Shown here in pieces: positions 28,222 through 37,608 of a stretch of 64,000 nucleotides of DNA (positions are counted from its first letter, which is position 1; every line of letters starts with the position of its first letter). A model generated the notes under the pieces. It did not search any database. It was not told the DNA's origin and was given only the letters and a program-made list of their open reading frames with translations. The translations under genes were made by a program, and so were the position numbers. Source of the stretch: Methylopila sp. M107. Its GTDB lineage: Bacteria > Pseudomonadota > Alphaproteobacteria > Rhizobiales > Methylopilaceae. The stretch is from contig NZ_ARWB01000001.1 in NCBI RefSeq assembly GCF_000384475.1, forward strand, positions 62,001 through 126,000. The letters are read 5' to 3'.

Positions 28222-28647
28222 ATGCGCTTCGTGCTAAGCGTGCCCGATGCTCGGGGGGAGCGACCGGATTTGAACGGACGCCGCGACATTGCGAGACTGA
28301 TCGGCGCGGTGCTGTGCGCCTATCTCGTCGTTCTGCAGGCGGTCGCGGGCGGCATCGCGATGGCGGAGCACGCCGCCTCAAGCGCCGATTCGCTCTCGAT
28401 CCGCTGTCTCGACATGTCGGGCTCCGGCCTCGACGGCGAAGCCGGCAAGGATCACGCGCCCGCCTCGTGCTGCACATTGGGCTGCGCGCCGGCGGCTTTC
28501 GCGGACGCCTACGAGCCGGTCGTCTCGGTCTTCCGCTACGATCCCCGTCCGACGCCCCGTCGCGCGCTCGAAGAGCGCGAGGCGCCGCGGCCGACCGAAA
28601 TCGTCGGACGGCTCAAACACCCCCGCGGTCCACCCTCCATAGGCTGA
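28222..28647 (+). CDS. Secreted Cys-rich protein, DUF2946-like
   Basis: A 141-residue protein if started at the ATG at 28222. A hydrophobic segment (about residues 23-47: IARLIGAVLCAYLVVLQAVAG) could be a signal anchor. Downstream Cys residues occur as IRCLDM and CCTLGC. Placement 150 bases before a TonB-dependent receptor, together with the Cys pattern, recalls DUF2946-type periplasmic proteins, some of which are copper-linked. The match is weak and the N-terminal 20 residues look atypical, so the start may lie further in. Confidence 0.55.
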   Translation: MRFVLSVPDARGERPDLNGRRDIARLIGAVLCAYLVVLQAVAGGIAMAEHAASSADSLSIRCLDMSGSGLDGEAGKDHAPASCCTLGCAPAAFADAYEPVVSVFRYDPRPTPRRALEEREAPRPTEIVGRLKHPRGPPSIG

Positions 28648-28796
28648 TCCTTGCGGCGTCCGCCGGCGCGCCTCCTGCGAGAATCGCAGGCGCGCTCGCC
28701 TGCGCGACGTCCTCTCGCGTCTCCGCGACCGGCGACGGACGGCTTCGTCCGACCTGCGCGCCCCGCGGCCTGATCTCCCGATGCACCGGACCGACC

Positions 28797-30998
28797 ATGT
28801 CTCGTTTTCTGACCCTCGCGGGCGCCTCGATCGCCTGCGCCGCCGCCTCGCTTCCGCTCGCGCCAGCCGCTTTGGCCGATGAGCACAATCTTGAAGAAAT
28901 CCGCGTCGAAGGCGCCGGGAGGCCTGCCTCCCTCACCGTGCCCTCGCTCGAGGAAACCCGCCGCGAGCTCGAGCGGACGCCCGGCGCCGTCGAGGTGATC
29001 GACGCCGAGGACTACAAGCGCTCGACGCCCGCCATGACCATCAAGGACGTGCTCGACTACACGCCCGGCGTGTTCGCGCAGCCCAAGTGGGGCGACGACA
29101 CCAGGCTCTCGATCCGCGGCTCGGGCCTGTCGCGCAATTTCCACCTGCGCGGCGTCCAGCTCTACATGGACGGCATCCCGATCAACACCGCCGACGGCTA
29201 TGGCGACTTCCAGGAGATCGACCCCTCGGCCTACCGGCTGATCGAGGTCTACAAGGGCGCGAACGCGCTGCGCTTCGGCGCCAACGCGCTCGGCGGCGCG
29301 ATCAACTTCGTGACGCCGTCCGGCCGCGACGCCAACGCCAGCGTCGCGCAAGGCGCGCTCGACGCCGGCGCCTTCGGCTTCCTGCGCGCGCAGGCGAGCA
29401 CCTCCGGCGTCCACGGCAAGGCGGACTGGTTCGTAACGGGCGCTGCGCAGCGCGCGAACGGGTTCCGGGACCATTCCGAGGGCGACGCCCAGCGGATGAG
29501 CGCCAATCTCGGCTACCAGTTCTCCGACGACGTCGAGACGCGCTTCTATTTCAACGCCAACACGGTCGACCAGAACATTCCAGGCGCGGTGACGCGCGAC
29601 GGCGCGCTGCGTCACCCGAAGCGGGCGGCGCTCGGCAATATCCTGAGGGACCAGGAGCGGAACATCGACACGTTCCGCTTCGCCAACAAGACGACGGTGC
29701 GGTTCGGGGAGACCACCAGGGCGGAGTTCGGCGCCTTCGCGGCCGACCGCCACCTGATGCACCCGATCTTCCAGTGGCTCGACTACCGCTACTTCGATTA
29801 TGGCGGCTTCGCCCGCGTGACCGACGAGCGCGAGATCGACGGCCGCGCCAACCGCTTCGTCGCGGGCGTCAACCTGCACAACGGCCGGAACGACGCGCAG
29901 CAGTTCGTCAACGCGCGCGACGTCGGGAGCGAGAAGGGCCCGAAGACCTTCGACGCGACGCAGACCTCGTCCAACGTCTCGCTCTATGGCGAGAACACGC
30001 ACTACGTGGTTCCGAGCGTCGGCGTCGTGACGGGCCTGCAGTTCCTCTACGCCAAGCGCCGCCAGAACGACCATTTCTTCGAGGTCGACGCGAACCGCAA
30101 CGACAGCGGCACGGAAACCTTCTCGCTCGCGAGCCCGAAGGTCGGCGTGCTCTGGGACGTCGATCCGTCCTGGCAGGTCTTCGCCAACGTCTCGCGCAGC
30201 GTCGAGGCGCCGAGCTTCGGCGAGAACAACTTCACCAACACCAATCCGACCATCGCGAAGGCGCAGAAGGCCTGGACGGCCGAGATCGGCACGCGGGGAC
30301 GGCGCGAGGACTTCACCTGGGACGCGGCGGTCTACCGCGCCCATATCCGCGACGAACTGCAGTGCCAGGACCCCAACGCCGCCGGCGCCTGCTCGGTCGT
30401 CAATCTCGACAAGACGATCCATCAGGGCGTCGAGCTCGGCTTCGGCGCGGCGATCCTCAAGGGCCTGTTCGTCGAGGGCTACGACGGCGGCCTCGTCACC
30501 AAGGACGGCGTGAAGGAGGGCGCGGCCGACAAGCTCTGGCTCAACGTCGCCTACACGTTCAGCGACTTCCGCTTCGACGGCGGCGGCAACCGACTTTTCT
30601 ACAATCCAGCCATCGACCCAACGAGCGAGTCCCTGAAGGGCAACAAGCTCCCCGGCGCGCCGCGGCACTTCATCCGCGCGGAGCTGCTCTACAAACATCC
30701 GGCCGGGTTCTTCGCCGGACCGAACGTCGAGTGGGTGCCGCAGGCCTATTACGTCGACAACGCGAACACCGAGAAGACCAAGCGCTACGCCCTGCTCGGC
30801 GCCAAGGCCGGCTACGACGCCGGCGGGGCGTTCTCGGCCTATGTCGAGGCGCGCAACCTGACGAACGAGAAGTATATCTCGAGCGTCAGCATCGCGGGCC
30901 GGGCGAGCGACAGGGCGACCGGCGTCAGCAAGAACCTTCCGCTCTACGAGCCCGGCGCCGGCCGCGCGCTCTACGCAGGCGTGAAATATCGCTGGTAA
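28797..30998 (+). CDS. TonB-dependent outer-membrane receptor
   Basis: A 733-residue receptor. Signal peptide 1-24 (PLAPAALA-D), a TonB-box-like EEIRVEG, then the plug domain (about 50-170) with RTPGAVEVIDAEDYK, LDYTPGVFAQ, SIRGSGLSRNFHLRG and GANALRFGANALGGAINFVTPSG. A 22-strand barrel follows, closing on an aromatic residue (GVKYRW). The frame is open from 28140, but the ATG at 28797 gives the signal peptide. It resembles iron/siderophore receptors of the FecA/FhuA type; the ligand is unknown. An upstream DUF2946-like protein hints at metal import. Confidence 0.92.
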   Translation: MSRFLTLAGASIACAAASLPLAPAALADEHNLEEIRVEGAGRPASLTVPSLEETRRELERTPGAVEVIDAEDYKRSTPAMTIKDVLDYTPGVFAQPKWGDDTRLSIRGSGLSRNFHLRGVQLYMDGIPINTADGYGDFQEIDPSAYRLIEVYKGANALRFGANALGGAINFVTPSGRDANASVAQGALDAGAFGFLRAQASTSGVHGKADWFVTGAAQRANGFRDHSEGDAQRMSANLGYQFSDDVETRFYFNANTVDQNIPGAVTRDGALRHPKRAALGNILRDQERNIDTFRFANKTTVRFGETTRAEFGAFAADRHLMHPIFQWLDYRYFDYGGFARVTDEREIDGRANRFVAGVNLHNGRNDAQQFVNARDVGSEKGPKTFDATQTSSNVSLYGENTHYVVPSVGVVTGLQFLYAKRRQNDHFFEVDANRNDSGTETFSLASPKVGVLWDVDPSWQVFANVSRSVEAPSFGENNFTNTNPTIAKAQKAWTAEIGTRGRREDFTWDAAVYRAHIRDELQCQDPNAAGACSVVNLDKTIHQGVELGFGAAILKGLFVEGYDGGLVTKDGVKEGAADKLWLNVAYTFSDFRFDGGGNRLFYNPAIDPTSESLKGNKLPGAPRHFIRAELLYKHPAGFFAGPNVEWVPQAYYVDNANTEKTKRYALLGAKAGYDAGGAFSAYVEARNLTNEKYISSVSIAGRASDRATGVSKNLPLYEPGAGRALYAGVKYRW

Positions 30999-31020
30999 GC
31001 CGGCTATCGGTCGGCGGCGC

Positions 31021-31458
31021 TCAGCCGCCGAGCCGGACCATCGCGACCGGCGCGGCGATCACGGCGCCGGTCGCGCAAAGCATCGCGATAAGCCATGCGA
31101 GGTCGGCGACGCGTTTCAGGCGCGGCGGCGTGACCTCGCTCATGTCCGCAGGATCCAGCAGCCGGTCGTCGGCCCAATGGGTGTGGACGACGGCTCTCAA
31201 TGTCCAATGCGCCCAGGCCGCGAGACCCGCGAGCAAGGTGAGCGTCAGGCCGGCGACAGCCGCGAAGCGCGTGGCAGCCATGGCGCCTTCGTCGACCAGG
31301 GCGCCGACGACAAAAGCGCCGGAATGGACGACGAGCAGCGCCGTCAGCGTCCAGCGGCCGCCGTCAGCCTGCGCCCTGCGGGCGAGGGCGGCCTGCGCGA
31401 CGTTGAAATCGTAGGTCGCGCGACGTTGCGCTGAGATGGTCTCGGGAGCCGGCGCCAT
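31021..31458 (-). CDS. Hypothetical membrane protein
   Basis: A 145-residue protein with three hydrophobic stretches (about residues 36-55, 61-85 and 120-142) and a soluble N-terminus rich in Ala/Arg/Gln. No family was recognised. It is convergent with the TonB-dependent receptor, 22 bases away, and stands alone. Codon usage looks typical of the window. Confidence 0.6.
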   Translation of the reverse strand: MAPAPETISAQRRATYDFNVAQAALARRAQADGGRWTLTALLVVHSGAFVVGALVDEGAMAATRFAAVAGLTLTLLAGLAAWAHWTLRAVVHTHWADDRLLDPADMSEVTPPRLKRVADLAWLIAMLCATGAVIAAPVAMVRLGG

Positions 31459-31475
31459 GGGCGGAGTCGTCCGTT

Positions 31476-31631
31476 AGAGCATGATGCGTTTCGTTCAGGC
31501 CGTCATCGCAAGGTTTGACCCGGCGATCCTTCGGCCCGCGGACGCGCCCGGCGAAGTCGGATGTGTCCGACTTCGCCCCTGCTGAGCGGGGGGTCGCCCT
31601 GAAATCAAAACGCAATGAAGCATTTTCGGTT
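31476..31631. repeat. Inverted-repeat element between membrane protein and lyase genes
   Basis: The ends AGCATGATGCGTTT and AAACGCAATGAAGCAT are imperfect inverses. The centre holds a perfect palindrome CGAAGTCGGA-TGTG-TCCGACTTCG (31552-31575). It is distinct from the type A repeat that follows it at 31650. The 322-base gap here contains only these two elements. Confidence 0.6.
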
Positions 31632-31649
31632 AGGCGGATCACCTCATCC

Positions 31650-31742
31650 GTCATGCCCGAGCTTGCTCGGCTATCCACGACTTGATCGCAGAGCGCTACG
31701 ATTTCAGTAAGTCGTGGATGCCCGGCTCCGCCGGGCATGACG
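31650..31742. repeat. Intergenic palindromic repeat, type A copy 4
   Basis: A 93-base element, GTCATGCCCGAGC...CCGGGCATGAC, in the opposite orientation to the 1882 copy: its right half matches the left half of copy 1. It lies 38 bases from the CitE-like stop and could act as a transcript end structure. Confidence 0.8.
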
Positions 31743-31780
31743 GCTTCGATCGCGCCGGAGCAAGGTCGCGACCCGCCCGC

Positions 31781-32668
31781 TCAGGTTCCCTTCGCGCGGA
31801 TCGCCTCGTGCCAGGCGACGGCGCGGCGCATCATGCCGAGGTGCTGGCGTTCGTACATGCGCCCGTCGACCTTGATCGCGCCGCGCTTGGCGTTCTCCTC
31901 GAGGTCGAACGCGCCGATCACGCTGTGGGCGCGCGACACCTCTTCCTCGCTCGGCGCGAAGCAGGTGTTGGCGGGCTCGATCTGGCTCGGATGGATGATG
32001 GTCTTGCCGTCGAAACCGAGGTCGCGCGACTGGCGGCACTCCTCCCGGCAGCCGTCGACGTCGGAGATGTCGTTGAACACGCCGTCGAGGATGGTCAGCC
32101 CGTTGGCGCGCGCGGCCGCGAGCGTGAACATGATCCAGGGCATCATCGGCGCGCGGCCCTTCACGAGCTGCGCCCAGGTGTCCTTGGCGAGGTCGTTGGT
32201 GCCGAGCACGAAGCAGGTCAGCCGGCAGCCGGGCACGGTGCGTCGGGCGCGCGCGATCTCCTGGATGTTGAGGATCGCGGCCGGCGTCTCGATCATGGCC
32301 CAGACGTCGATGTCCTCGGGCGCGTCGAGCGCCTCGAGCCGGTTGGCGATGTGCTCGAGCACCGCGGTCGAGGAAACCTTCGGCATCAGGATGGCGTGAG
32401 GCTTGACCTCGATCGCGGCCTTCAGGTCCTGCTCGCCCCACGGCGTCTGGGGACCGTTGACGCGGATGATGAGTTCCTTGTCGCCATAGCCGCCGGACTT
32501 CACGGCGGCGCAGACCTGTTCGCGCGCGATGTCCTTGGCGTCGGGCGCGACGGCGTCCTCCAGGTCGAGGATCAGGCTGTCGGCCGGAAGCTCCCGGGCC
32601 TTGTCGAGGGCGCGCTGATTGGAGCCCGGCATGTAGAGCACGCTGCGGCGAAGGCGGAGATCGGCCAT
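31781..32668 (-). CDS. CoA ester lyase, CitE/HpcH-HpaI family
   Basis: A 295-residue TIM-barrel enzyme of the CitE-like family. Landmarks are RRSVLYMPGSNQRALDKA, LILDLEDAVAPDAK with metal-associated Asp/Glu, IRVNGPQTPWGEQDL with its Arg, WAMIETPAAILN with the metal Glu, and the FDGKTIIHPSQIEPAN ending. Members split or hydrolyse malyl-CoA, methylmalyl-CoA or citramalyl-CoA. It stands alone without citrate lyase subunits, which favours a malyl/methylmalyl-type lyase or thioesterase over citrate lyase. The precise substrate is unresolved. Confidence 0.87.
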   Translation of the reverse strand: MADLRLRRSVLYMPGSNQRALDKARELPADSLILDLEDAVAPDAKDIAREQVCAAVKSGGYGDKELIIRVNGPQTPWGEQDLKAAIEVKPHAILMPKVSSTAVLEHIANRLEALDAPEDIDVWAMIETPAAILNIQEIARARRTVPGCRLTCFVLGTNDLAKDTWAQLVKGRAPMMPWIMFTLAAARANGLTILDGVFNDISDVDGCREECRQSRDLGFDGKTIIHPSQIEPANTCFAPSEEEVSRAHSVIGAFDLEENAKRGAIKVDGRMYERQHLGMMRRAVAWHEAIRAKGT

Positions 32669-32741
32669 CGATCAGAGGTCCCGTCTTGGAGGCGACGCCC
32701 TGTCCTTAGCAGAGATTGCGCGACATGGGTGCGGCTGGCCT

Positions 32742-34955
32742 CTAGGCCTTACGTCCGATCGTCATGCGATCATGAAAGGCCGAATCCCGCGCCAGCAGCG
32801 CGCCGAGCTCGCCGGACTTCTTCGGCTTCGCCACCAGCGGTCCCTGCACGCGCGCGCATTGGTCGTACTGGACCAGGAGAAGCTGGTCTGGCGTCTCGAC
32901 GCCGGTCGCGGTGACGATCGCGCCGAACGAATGGGCGAGCTCGATCATCGAGCGCAGGATGCCGCGTTCAAAGCCCGTCGCCCTCAGGCTGCGCAGAAAC
33001 CGCGGACCGACCCGCACCACGTCGAACCGGAGCGCCGCGAGCGCGTCCATCGAGGGACATCCGCCATTCTCCGCCGCGACGGACAGCAGGACGCCCGCGG
33101 TCCGCGCGCGTTCGAGCGCCGCGATCGATTCCTTTGCGCGCGCGAGCATCGAGGCGTCCGTCACGCAGAGTTCAAGGCGCTTGCCCTCGAGGCCCGAAGA
33201 TTTCAGCGCCTCCTCGACATGGCCGCCGAACTGCTCGGGCTGAAGGCGGCGAATCGGGATCGTGACCGCGAGGTCGACGCCGTTCCACTTCGCCGCCGCC
33301 ATGCAGCTCGCCCGCAGCAGCCACGCGACGAGCGGACCGATCATCTCGGTCTCCTCCGCCATCGGCAGAAAGTCGTCGGCGGCGATCAGACCTCGGGCGG
33401 GATGGCGCCACATCGGCCGCGCCTCGACCTGCACGAGGTTCATCGTGTTCGCGTCGAGGATCGGATCGAACGTCAGCAGCAGCTCGCCCGAGCCGATGGC
33501 GCGGGCGAGTTCGTGTTCCATGCCGGCCCGCGCGAACATGCCGTCGCTCATTTCGGGCTGATAGAACCGGAAGGACCGGCGGCCCCGGGCCTTGACCTGG
33601 TAGAGCGCGATGTCGGCCAGCCGCACCAGCTCCGCCGCCTCGGTCGCGTCGCGCGGGGCGAGCGCGACACCGATCGACAGCCCGACGCGGAGCTTGTGCT
33701 GCAGGTGCTCGATCGGCTGCGGGGCTGCGGCGAGCAGCGCGCGGCAGAGCGTCTCGACCTCCTCGACCGTGTTGCGGCGCGCCACGATGACGAACTCGTC
33801 GCCGCCGACGCGCGAGACGAGATCGTCCTCGCGGGCGGCGGCCCGCAGCCTTGCGGCCGTGACCTCCAGCACGAAATCGCCGACCGGATGGCCGAGCGTG
33901 TCGTTGATCAGCTTGAAGCTGTCGAGATCGCAATAGACGACCGCGACGCAGGGCGACGGCTTTTCGAGCGCCGTGGCGAGGTGCGCCATCAGCCTGGCGC
34001 GGTTCGGGAGCCCGGTCGCCGGATCGTGCAGGGAGCGGTGCTCGGCGTCGCGGAAGGCGAGCTCGAGCTTGCGCGCGCCGCTCTCGATCGTCTTCGTCGC
34101 GTCGCGCGCAAAGCCGACGATCAGGCCGACGAGCGCGAGCAGGACCAGCGCCGCGAGGCCGAGCCATGGCCCGAAATCGCGCAGCAGGTCCGAGCCCGGC
34201 TTGCGCGGGTCCCACCGCAAAGTGAGCTGCGGCGCGTCGCCGGGGGCGAGCGTGAGATGGGGCTTGGCCGCGGCGTCGGCCGCGTCGCGGGCGACGCGCA
34301 GCTTGGACAGGAGCGACTTGGCGCTCATGTCGGACAGGTCCTCGAGGCTCAGCTGATCGCCGAACAGCAGGATCGTGGGCGGGCCGGGCACGGCTTGCAC
34401 GCTCGGATCGCCGCCGGTCGTCATCGGCGCCGCGGCGAAGACCGTGGGCGCCCCGGCGATCGCGATCACCTTCCGGACCGCGGGGCTGTCCTCGCTCAGG
34501 CCGCGGGCTTCCTGGACGAGGTCGCCGAGCTGTTCGAGGACTCCCTTGAACTCCTGGTTCGCGACCAGCTGGCCGTCCTGGACGATGTAGATCGTCTCGT
34601 CCTGCGGATCGACGAGCGCCAGATAGTCGATGCTGAAATTGTTGAACAGGCTTCGACCGAGATTGTCGCCGTCATAAGCCCAAGCGCGGTCGAACTTGAT
34701 GTGCGTGTTCTTGTAAGCCTGGCCCCAATACGAATAGTCGCGGATGATCTTGACCAGATCGTCGCTTCGGTGACTGAACGAGAAGTCGAGCAGCGTGGTC
34801 GAGCGGCGTTCGGTTTCCGCGTCCTGCCGCGCCGCGATCTCGACCAGCGTCCACACCGAGAAGGCGAGCGTCACCACCAGCGCCCCGACGAGGGGCACCA
34901 GAATGCGCCAGATGAACGCGCCAGGGTTCGTGTGTGTCGTCGGCATGGTCGCCAC
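32742..34955 (-). CDS. CHASE4-GGDEF-EAL membrane protein with degenerate EAL
   Basis: A 737-residue c-di-GMP signalling protein. TM1 lies at about 13-35, a periplasmic CHASE4-like sensor to about 255, TM2 at about 262-285, a GGDEF domain at about 305-465 and an EAL-like domain at about 485-725. The GGDEF motif RVGGDEF is intact, and an RxxD inhibitory site (REDD, five residues upstream) is present, so diguanylate cyclase activity with product inhibition is likely. The EAL domain reads EAR in place of EAL, lacks the DDFGTG loop and has altered metal-site residues, so it should not cleave c-di-GMP. It is monocistronic. Confidence 0.86.
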   Translation of the reverse strand: MATMPTTHTNPGAFIWRILVPLVGALVVTLAFSVWTLVEIAARQDAETERRSTTLLDFSFSHRSDDLVKIIRDYSYWGQAYKNTHIKFDRAWAYDGDNLGRSLFNNFSIDYLALVDPQDETIYIVQDGQLVANQEFKGVLEQLGDLVQEARGLSEDSPAVRKVIAIAGAPTVFAAAPMTTGGDPSVQAVPGPPTILLFGDQLSLEDLSDMSAKSLLSKLRVARDAADAAAKPHLTLAPGDAPQLTLRWDPRKPGSDLLRDFGPWLGLAALVLLALVGLIVGFARDATKTIESGARKLELAFRDAEHRSLHDPATGLPNRARLMAHLATALEKPSPCVAVVYCDLDSFKLINDTLGHPVGDFVLEVTAARLRAAAREDDLVSRVGGDEFVIVARRNTVEEVETLCRALLAAAPQPIEHLQHKLRVGLSIGVALAPRDATEAAELVRLADIALYQVKARGRRSFRFYQPEMSDGMFARAGMEHELARAIGSGELLLTFDPILDANTMNLVQVEARPMWRHPARGLIAADDFLPMAEETEMIGPLVAWLLRASCMAAAKWNGVDLAVTIPIRRLQPEQFGGHVEEALKSSGLEGKRLELCVTDASMLARAKESIAALERARTAGVLLSVAAENGGCPSMDALAALRFDVVRVGPRFLRSLRATGFERGILRSMIELAHSFGAIVTATGVETPDQLLLVQYDQCARVQGPLVAKPKKSGELGALLARDSAFHDRMTIGRKA

Positions 34956-35052
34956 GATCGCTCCGCGACGGCGAGTCTGGCGACACAGTGTAAAGATTCT
35001 TCGCGCCGCCAGACGACAAATATTCCGGACCGCGGGAAGAGATTGTCAATGG

Positions 35053-35961
35053 TCAGCTCGTCAGGGCCTGCGTCAACGTCCTGAGGTTTGATCGCATCAT
35101 GTCGATATAGGTGGCGGCCGGGCCGTCCCGGGGCGACAAAGCGTCGGAATAGAGCGCGCCGCCGACCTTCGCGCCGGTCTCCCTCGCGATCCGTTCGATC
35201 AGCCGTTTGTCCGAAATGTTTTCGATAAAGACGGCTGGTGTCTTTTCGTTCTTGATCTGGCGGATGATCCTGGCGACGTCCTTGGCGGACGCTTCGGATT
35301 CGGTCGAGACGCCCTGCGGGGCGATGATTTCAAGGCCGTACGCCATGGCGAAGTAGCCGAAGGCGTCGTGCGAGGTGATGATCTTGCGCCGATCGATCGG
35401 AATCTTGGCCCAAGCCTCCTCGATCTCGGCGTTGAGCGCCTCCAGCCTTTCGACATAGGCCTCGGTCCTGGCCTCGTAGGCCTCGGCGCCGTCGGGATCG
35501 GCCGAGACCAGCGCGTCGCGGATGTTCTTCACATAGGCCACGACGTTGCGCACGTTCTGCCAAGCGTGGGGATCGACCGCGCCATGGCCGTGCGAACCAT
35601 GCGCGTGGTCGTCCTCGTCCTTCATCTCGATCGGGCTGACGCCTTTCGAGACCACCACGACCCGCGCGCCGGATCCGGCCGACTTTGCGAGCTTCGACAT
35701 CCACCCTTCGAGGCCGAGGCCGTTCTCGAAGACGATCTTCGCCTCCGCGACCTTTCTGGCGTCGGCCGGGGAGGGCGAGAAGACATGGGCGTCGCCGTTC
35801 GGGCCGACGAGCGTCTCGACCCGGACGCGGTCGCCGCCGACCTGGCTGACAAGGTCGCCGAGGATCGAGAAGCTCGCCACGGCCTTGAGCGGCTCCGCGA
35901 CGGCGGGCGATGAGATCAGGCCGGCCGCGAAGGCCGCGGCGACGAGTCGGTTGAGCTTCAT
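35053..35961 (-). CDS. znuA: Zinc ABC transporter substrate-binding protein
   Basis: A 302-residue periplasmic metal-binding protein (cluster 9 family). Signal peptide 1-22 (SSPAVA-E). Zinc ligands are visible in NGDAHVFSPSP, VDPHAWQN, ITSHDAFGYF and the acidic YSDALSPRDGP near the end. A His/Asp-rich loop DEDDHAHGSHGHG between the first two ligands is typical of high-affinity ZnuA and favours zinc over manganese. It is the last gene of the zinc operon, 13 bases after znuB. Confidence 0.93.
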   Translation of the reverse strand: MKLNRLVAAAFAAGLISSPAVAEPLKAVASFSILGDLVSQVGGDRVRVETLVGPNGDAHVFSPSPADARKVAEAKIVFENGLGLEGWMSKLAKSAGSGARVVVVSKGVSPIEMKDEDDHAHGSHGHGAVDPHAWQNVRNVVAYVKNIRDALVSADPDGAEAYEARTEAYVERLEALNAEIEEAWAKIPIDRRKIITSHDAFGYFAMAYGLEIIAPQGVSTESEASAKDVARIIRQIKNEKTPAVFIENISDKRLIERIARETGAKVGGALYSDALSPRDGPAATYIDMMRSNLRTLTQALTS

Positions 35962-35974
35962 CGGTGATGTCCTT

Positions 35975-36850
35975 TCAGGCGGTGCGATGGCGGCGGGCGG
36001 GCAGGGCGCGCCAGGCGACGCCGCCCGTGGCCCCGAACAGGATCGACGCGAGGTAGATCGCGCCCGCCGCCAGGATGATGGCGGGGCCGGTGGGCGCGCC
36101 GCTGTGGTAGGAGCCGAGCAGGCCTGCGACGCTCGCCAGCGCGCCGATCGCGACCGAGATCGCGAACATCGGCCCGAGCCGGTTCGACCAGAAGGCGGCG
36201 GCCGCGGCCGGCAGCATCATCACGCCGACGGACAGCAGCGTGCCGAGCGCCTGGAAGCCGGCCACGAGGTTCAGCACGACGAGGCCGAGGAAGACGAGGT
36301 GCGCCGGCCCTCCGGACCTGCTGACCGAGCCGAGAAAGGCCGGATCGACGCATTCGAGCACCAGCGGCCGGTAGACCAGCGCGAGCGTGACGAGCGTGAC
36401 GGTCGAGACGCTCGCGAGCAGCACGAGCGCGTCGTTCTCGAGCGCGAGCACCGAGCCGAACAGCACGTGGAGCAGGTCGACGTTCGAGCCCTTCAGCGAG
36501 ACCAGCGTCACGCCGAGCGCGAGCGACAGCAGGTAGAAGGCGGCAAGCGAGGCGTCCTCCTTCTGGCTCGTGACGCGCGCCACCAGCCCGGCGCCGAGCG
36601 CCACCGCGACGCCGGCCGCGAGGCCGCCGATCGTCATGGCGGGCAGCGAGAGCCCCGCGACCAGGAAGCCGATCGCAGCCCCCGGCAGGATGGCGTGCGC
36701 CATCGCGTCGCCCGCAAGGCTCATCCGGCGCAGCATGAGGAACACGCCGACGGGGCCCGCGCCGAGCGACAGGGCGAGCGAGCCGACCAGCGCGCGGCGC
36801 ATGAAGTCGAACTCGACGAAAGGGCCGATCAGGGCGTCGTAGAAATTCAT
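35975..36850 (-). CDS. znuB: Zinc ABC transporter permease
   Basis: A 291-residue permease with about eight membrane helices and the ABC-3 family start FYDALIGPFVEFDFMRRALVGSLALSLGAGPVGVFLMLRRMSLAGDAMAHA. GIAIGF-like and VGVMMLPAAAAAFW segments follow. It would form the channel with ZnuC. Its start overlaps the znuC stop by four bases, and znuA follows at 13 bases, so the three genes are one transcript. Confidence 0.94.
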   Translation of the reverse strand: MNFYDALIGPFVEFDFMRRALVGSLALSLGAGPVGVFLMLRRMSLAGDAMAHAILPGAAIGFLVAGLSLPAMTIGGLAAGVAVALGAGLVARVTSQKEDASLAAFYLLSLALGVTLVSLKGSNVDLLHVLFGSVLALENDALVLLASVSTVTLVTLALVYRPLVLECVDPAFLGSVSRSGGPAHLVFLGLVVLNLVAGFQALGTLLSVGVMMLPAAAAAFWSNRLGPMFAISVAIGALASVAGLLGSYHSGAPTGPAIILAAGAIYLASILFGATGGVAWRALPARRHRTA

Positions 36851-37608
36851 GCGGCGTGGTCCGCGCAGATCGGGGCGTGATCGTCGAAGGCCTCGCGCAT
36901 GCCGCGCGCCTCGATCAGCCGCTCCGGGCGGAGCGCCTCAGCCGTCGGCCCCCACGAGATCTGGCGACGCGCCAGCAGCAGCGTCTCGGGGAAGGCGCGG
37001 CGCACGGTTTCGAGATCGTGCAGCACCGCCACCACCGTGCGGCGTTCGCCGCGCCAGGCGGCCACGAGCTCCAGCAGGTCCGAGACCGTGTCGGCGTCGA
37101 TCGCCGCGAACGGCTCGTCGAGCAGGATCACGGGCGCGTCCTGCAGCGCGAGGCGCGCAAACAAGGCGCGCTGCAGCTGGCCGCCCGAAAGCGTCCCGAT
37201 GTGGCGCCGCTCGAACCCGCCCAGTCCGACGCCGGCGATCGCGTCGCGGGTTTTCTCCCGGCCCGTCCGGCCGATCCCGCCGAACAGGCCGGTCTTGCGC
37301 CACAACCCTGCCGCGACGAGGTCGAACACGTCGATCGGGAAGGTGCGGTCGAGCGAGGCGGCCTGCGGCAGATAGGCGATCTGGCCGGTCTTGAGGCCGC
37401 CGCGGTCGATCCGCCCGCCGAGCGGCTTCAGCGAGCCGACGAGGCCCTTGAGCAGCGTCGACTTGCCCGCCCCGTTCGGCCCCACGACCGCAAGCCCGGC
37501 CCCGGGCGCGATCTCGCCGTTCAGGTGATGGACCGCCGGATGCCCGTCATAGCCGAGCGTCACGTCGTCGAAGCGGATGGCGGGGACCGGGCTCACGCCA
37601 TGGTCCAC
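36847..37608 (-). CDS. znuC: Zinc ABC transporter ATP-binding protein
   Basis: A 253-residue ABC ATPase. Walker A VVGPNGAGKSTL, signature LSGGQLQRALFAR, Walker B VILLDEPFAAID and the switch His in VVAVLHDLETV are all intact. A C-terminal His/Asp-containing end (DDHAPICADHAA) is common in ZnuC. It starts inside the 3' end of the His-rich peptide gene with a 16-base overlap, which suggests coupled translation, and overlaps znuB by four bases. Confidence 0.94.
   Translation of the reverse strand: MDHGVSPVPAIRFDDVTLGYDGHPAVHHLNGEIAPGAGLAVVGPNGAGKSTLLKGLVGSLKPLGGRIDRGGLKTGQIAYLPQAASLDRTFPIDVFDLVAAGLWRKTGLFGGIGRTGREKTRDAIAGVGLGGFERRHIGTLSGGQLQRALFARLALQDAPVILLDEPFAAIDADTVSDLLELVAAWRGERRTVVAVLHDLETVRRAFPETLLLARRQISWGPTAEALRPERLIEARGMREAFDDHAPICADHAA

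Noticed and set aside
28256-28285. GGGAGCGACCGGATTTGAACGGACG, like a reversed tRNA T-arm
   Set aside because: The rest of a cloverleaf is missing on either strand and the bases lie inside a coding sequence.
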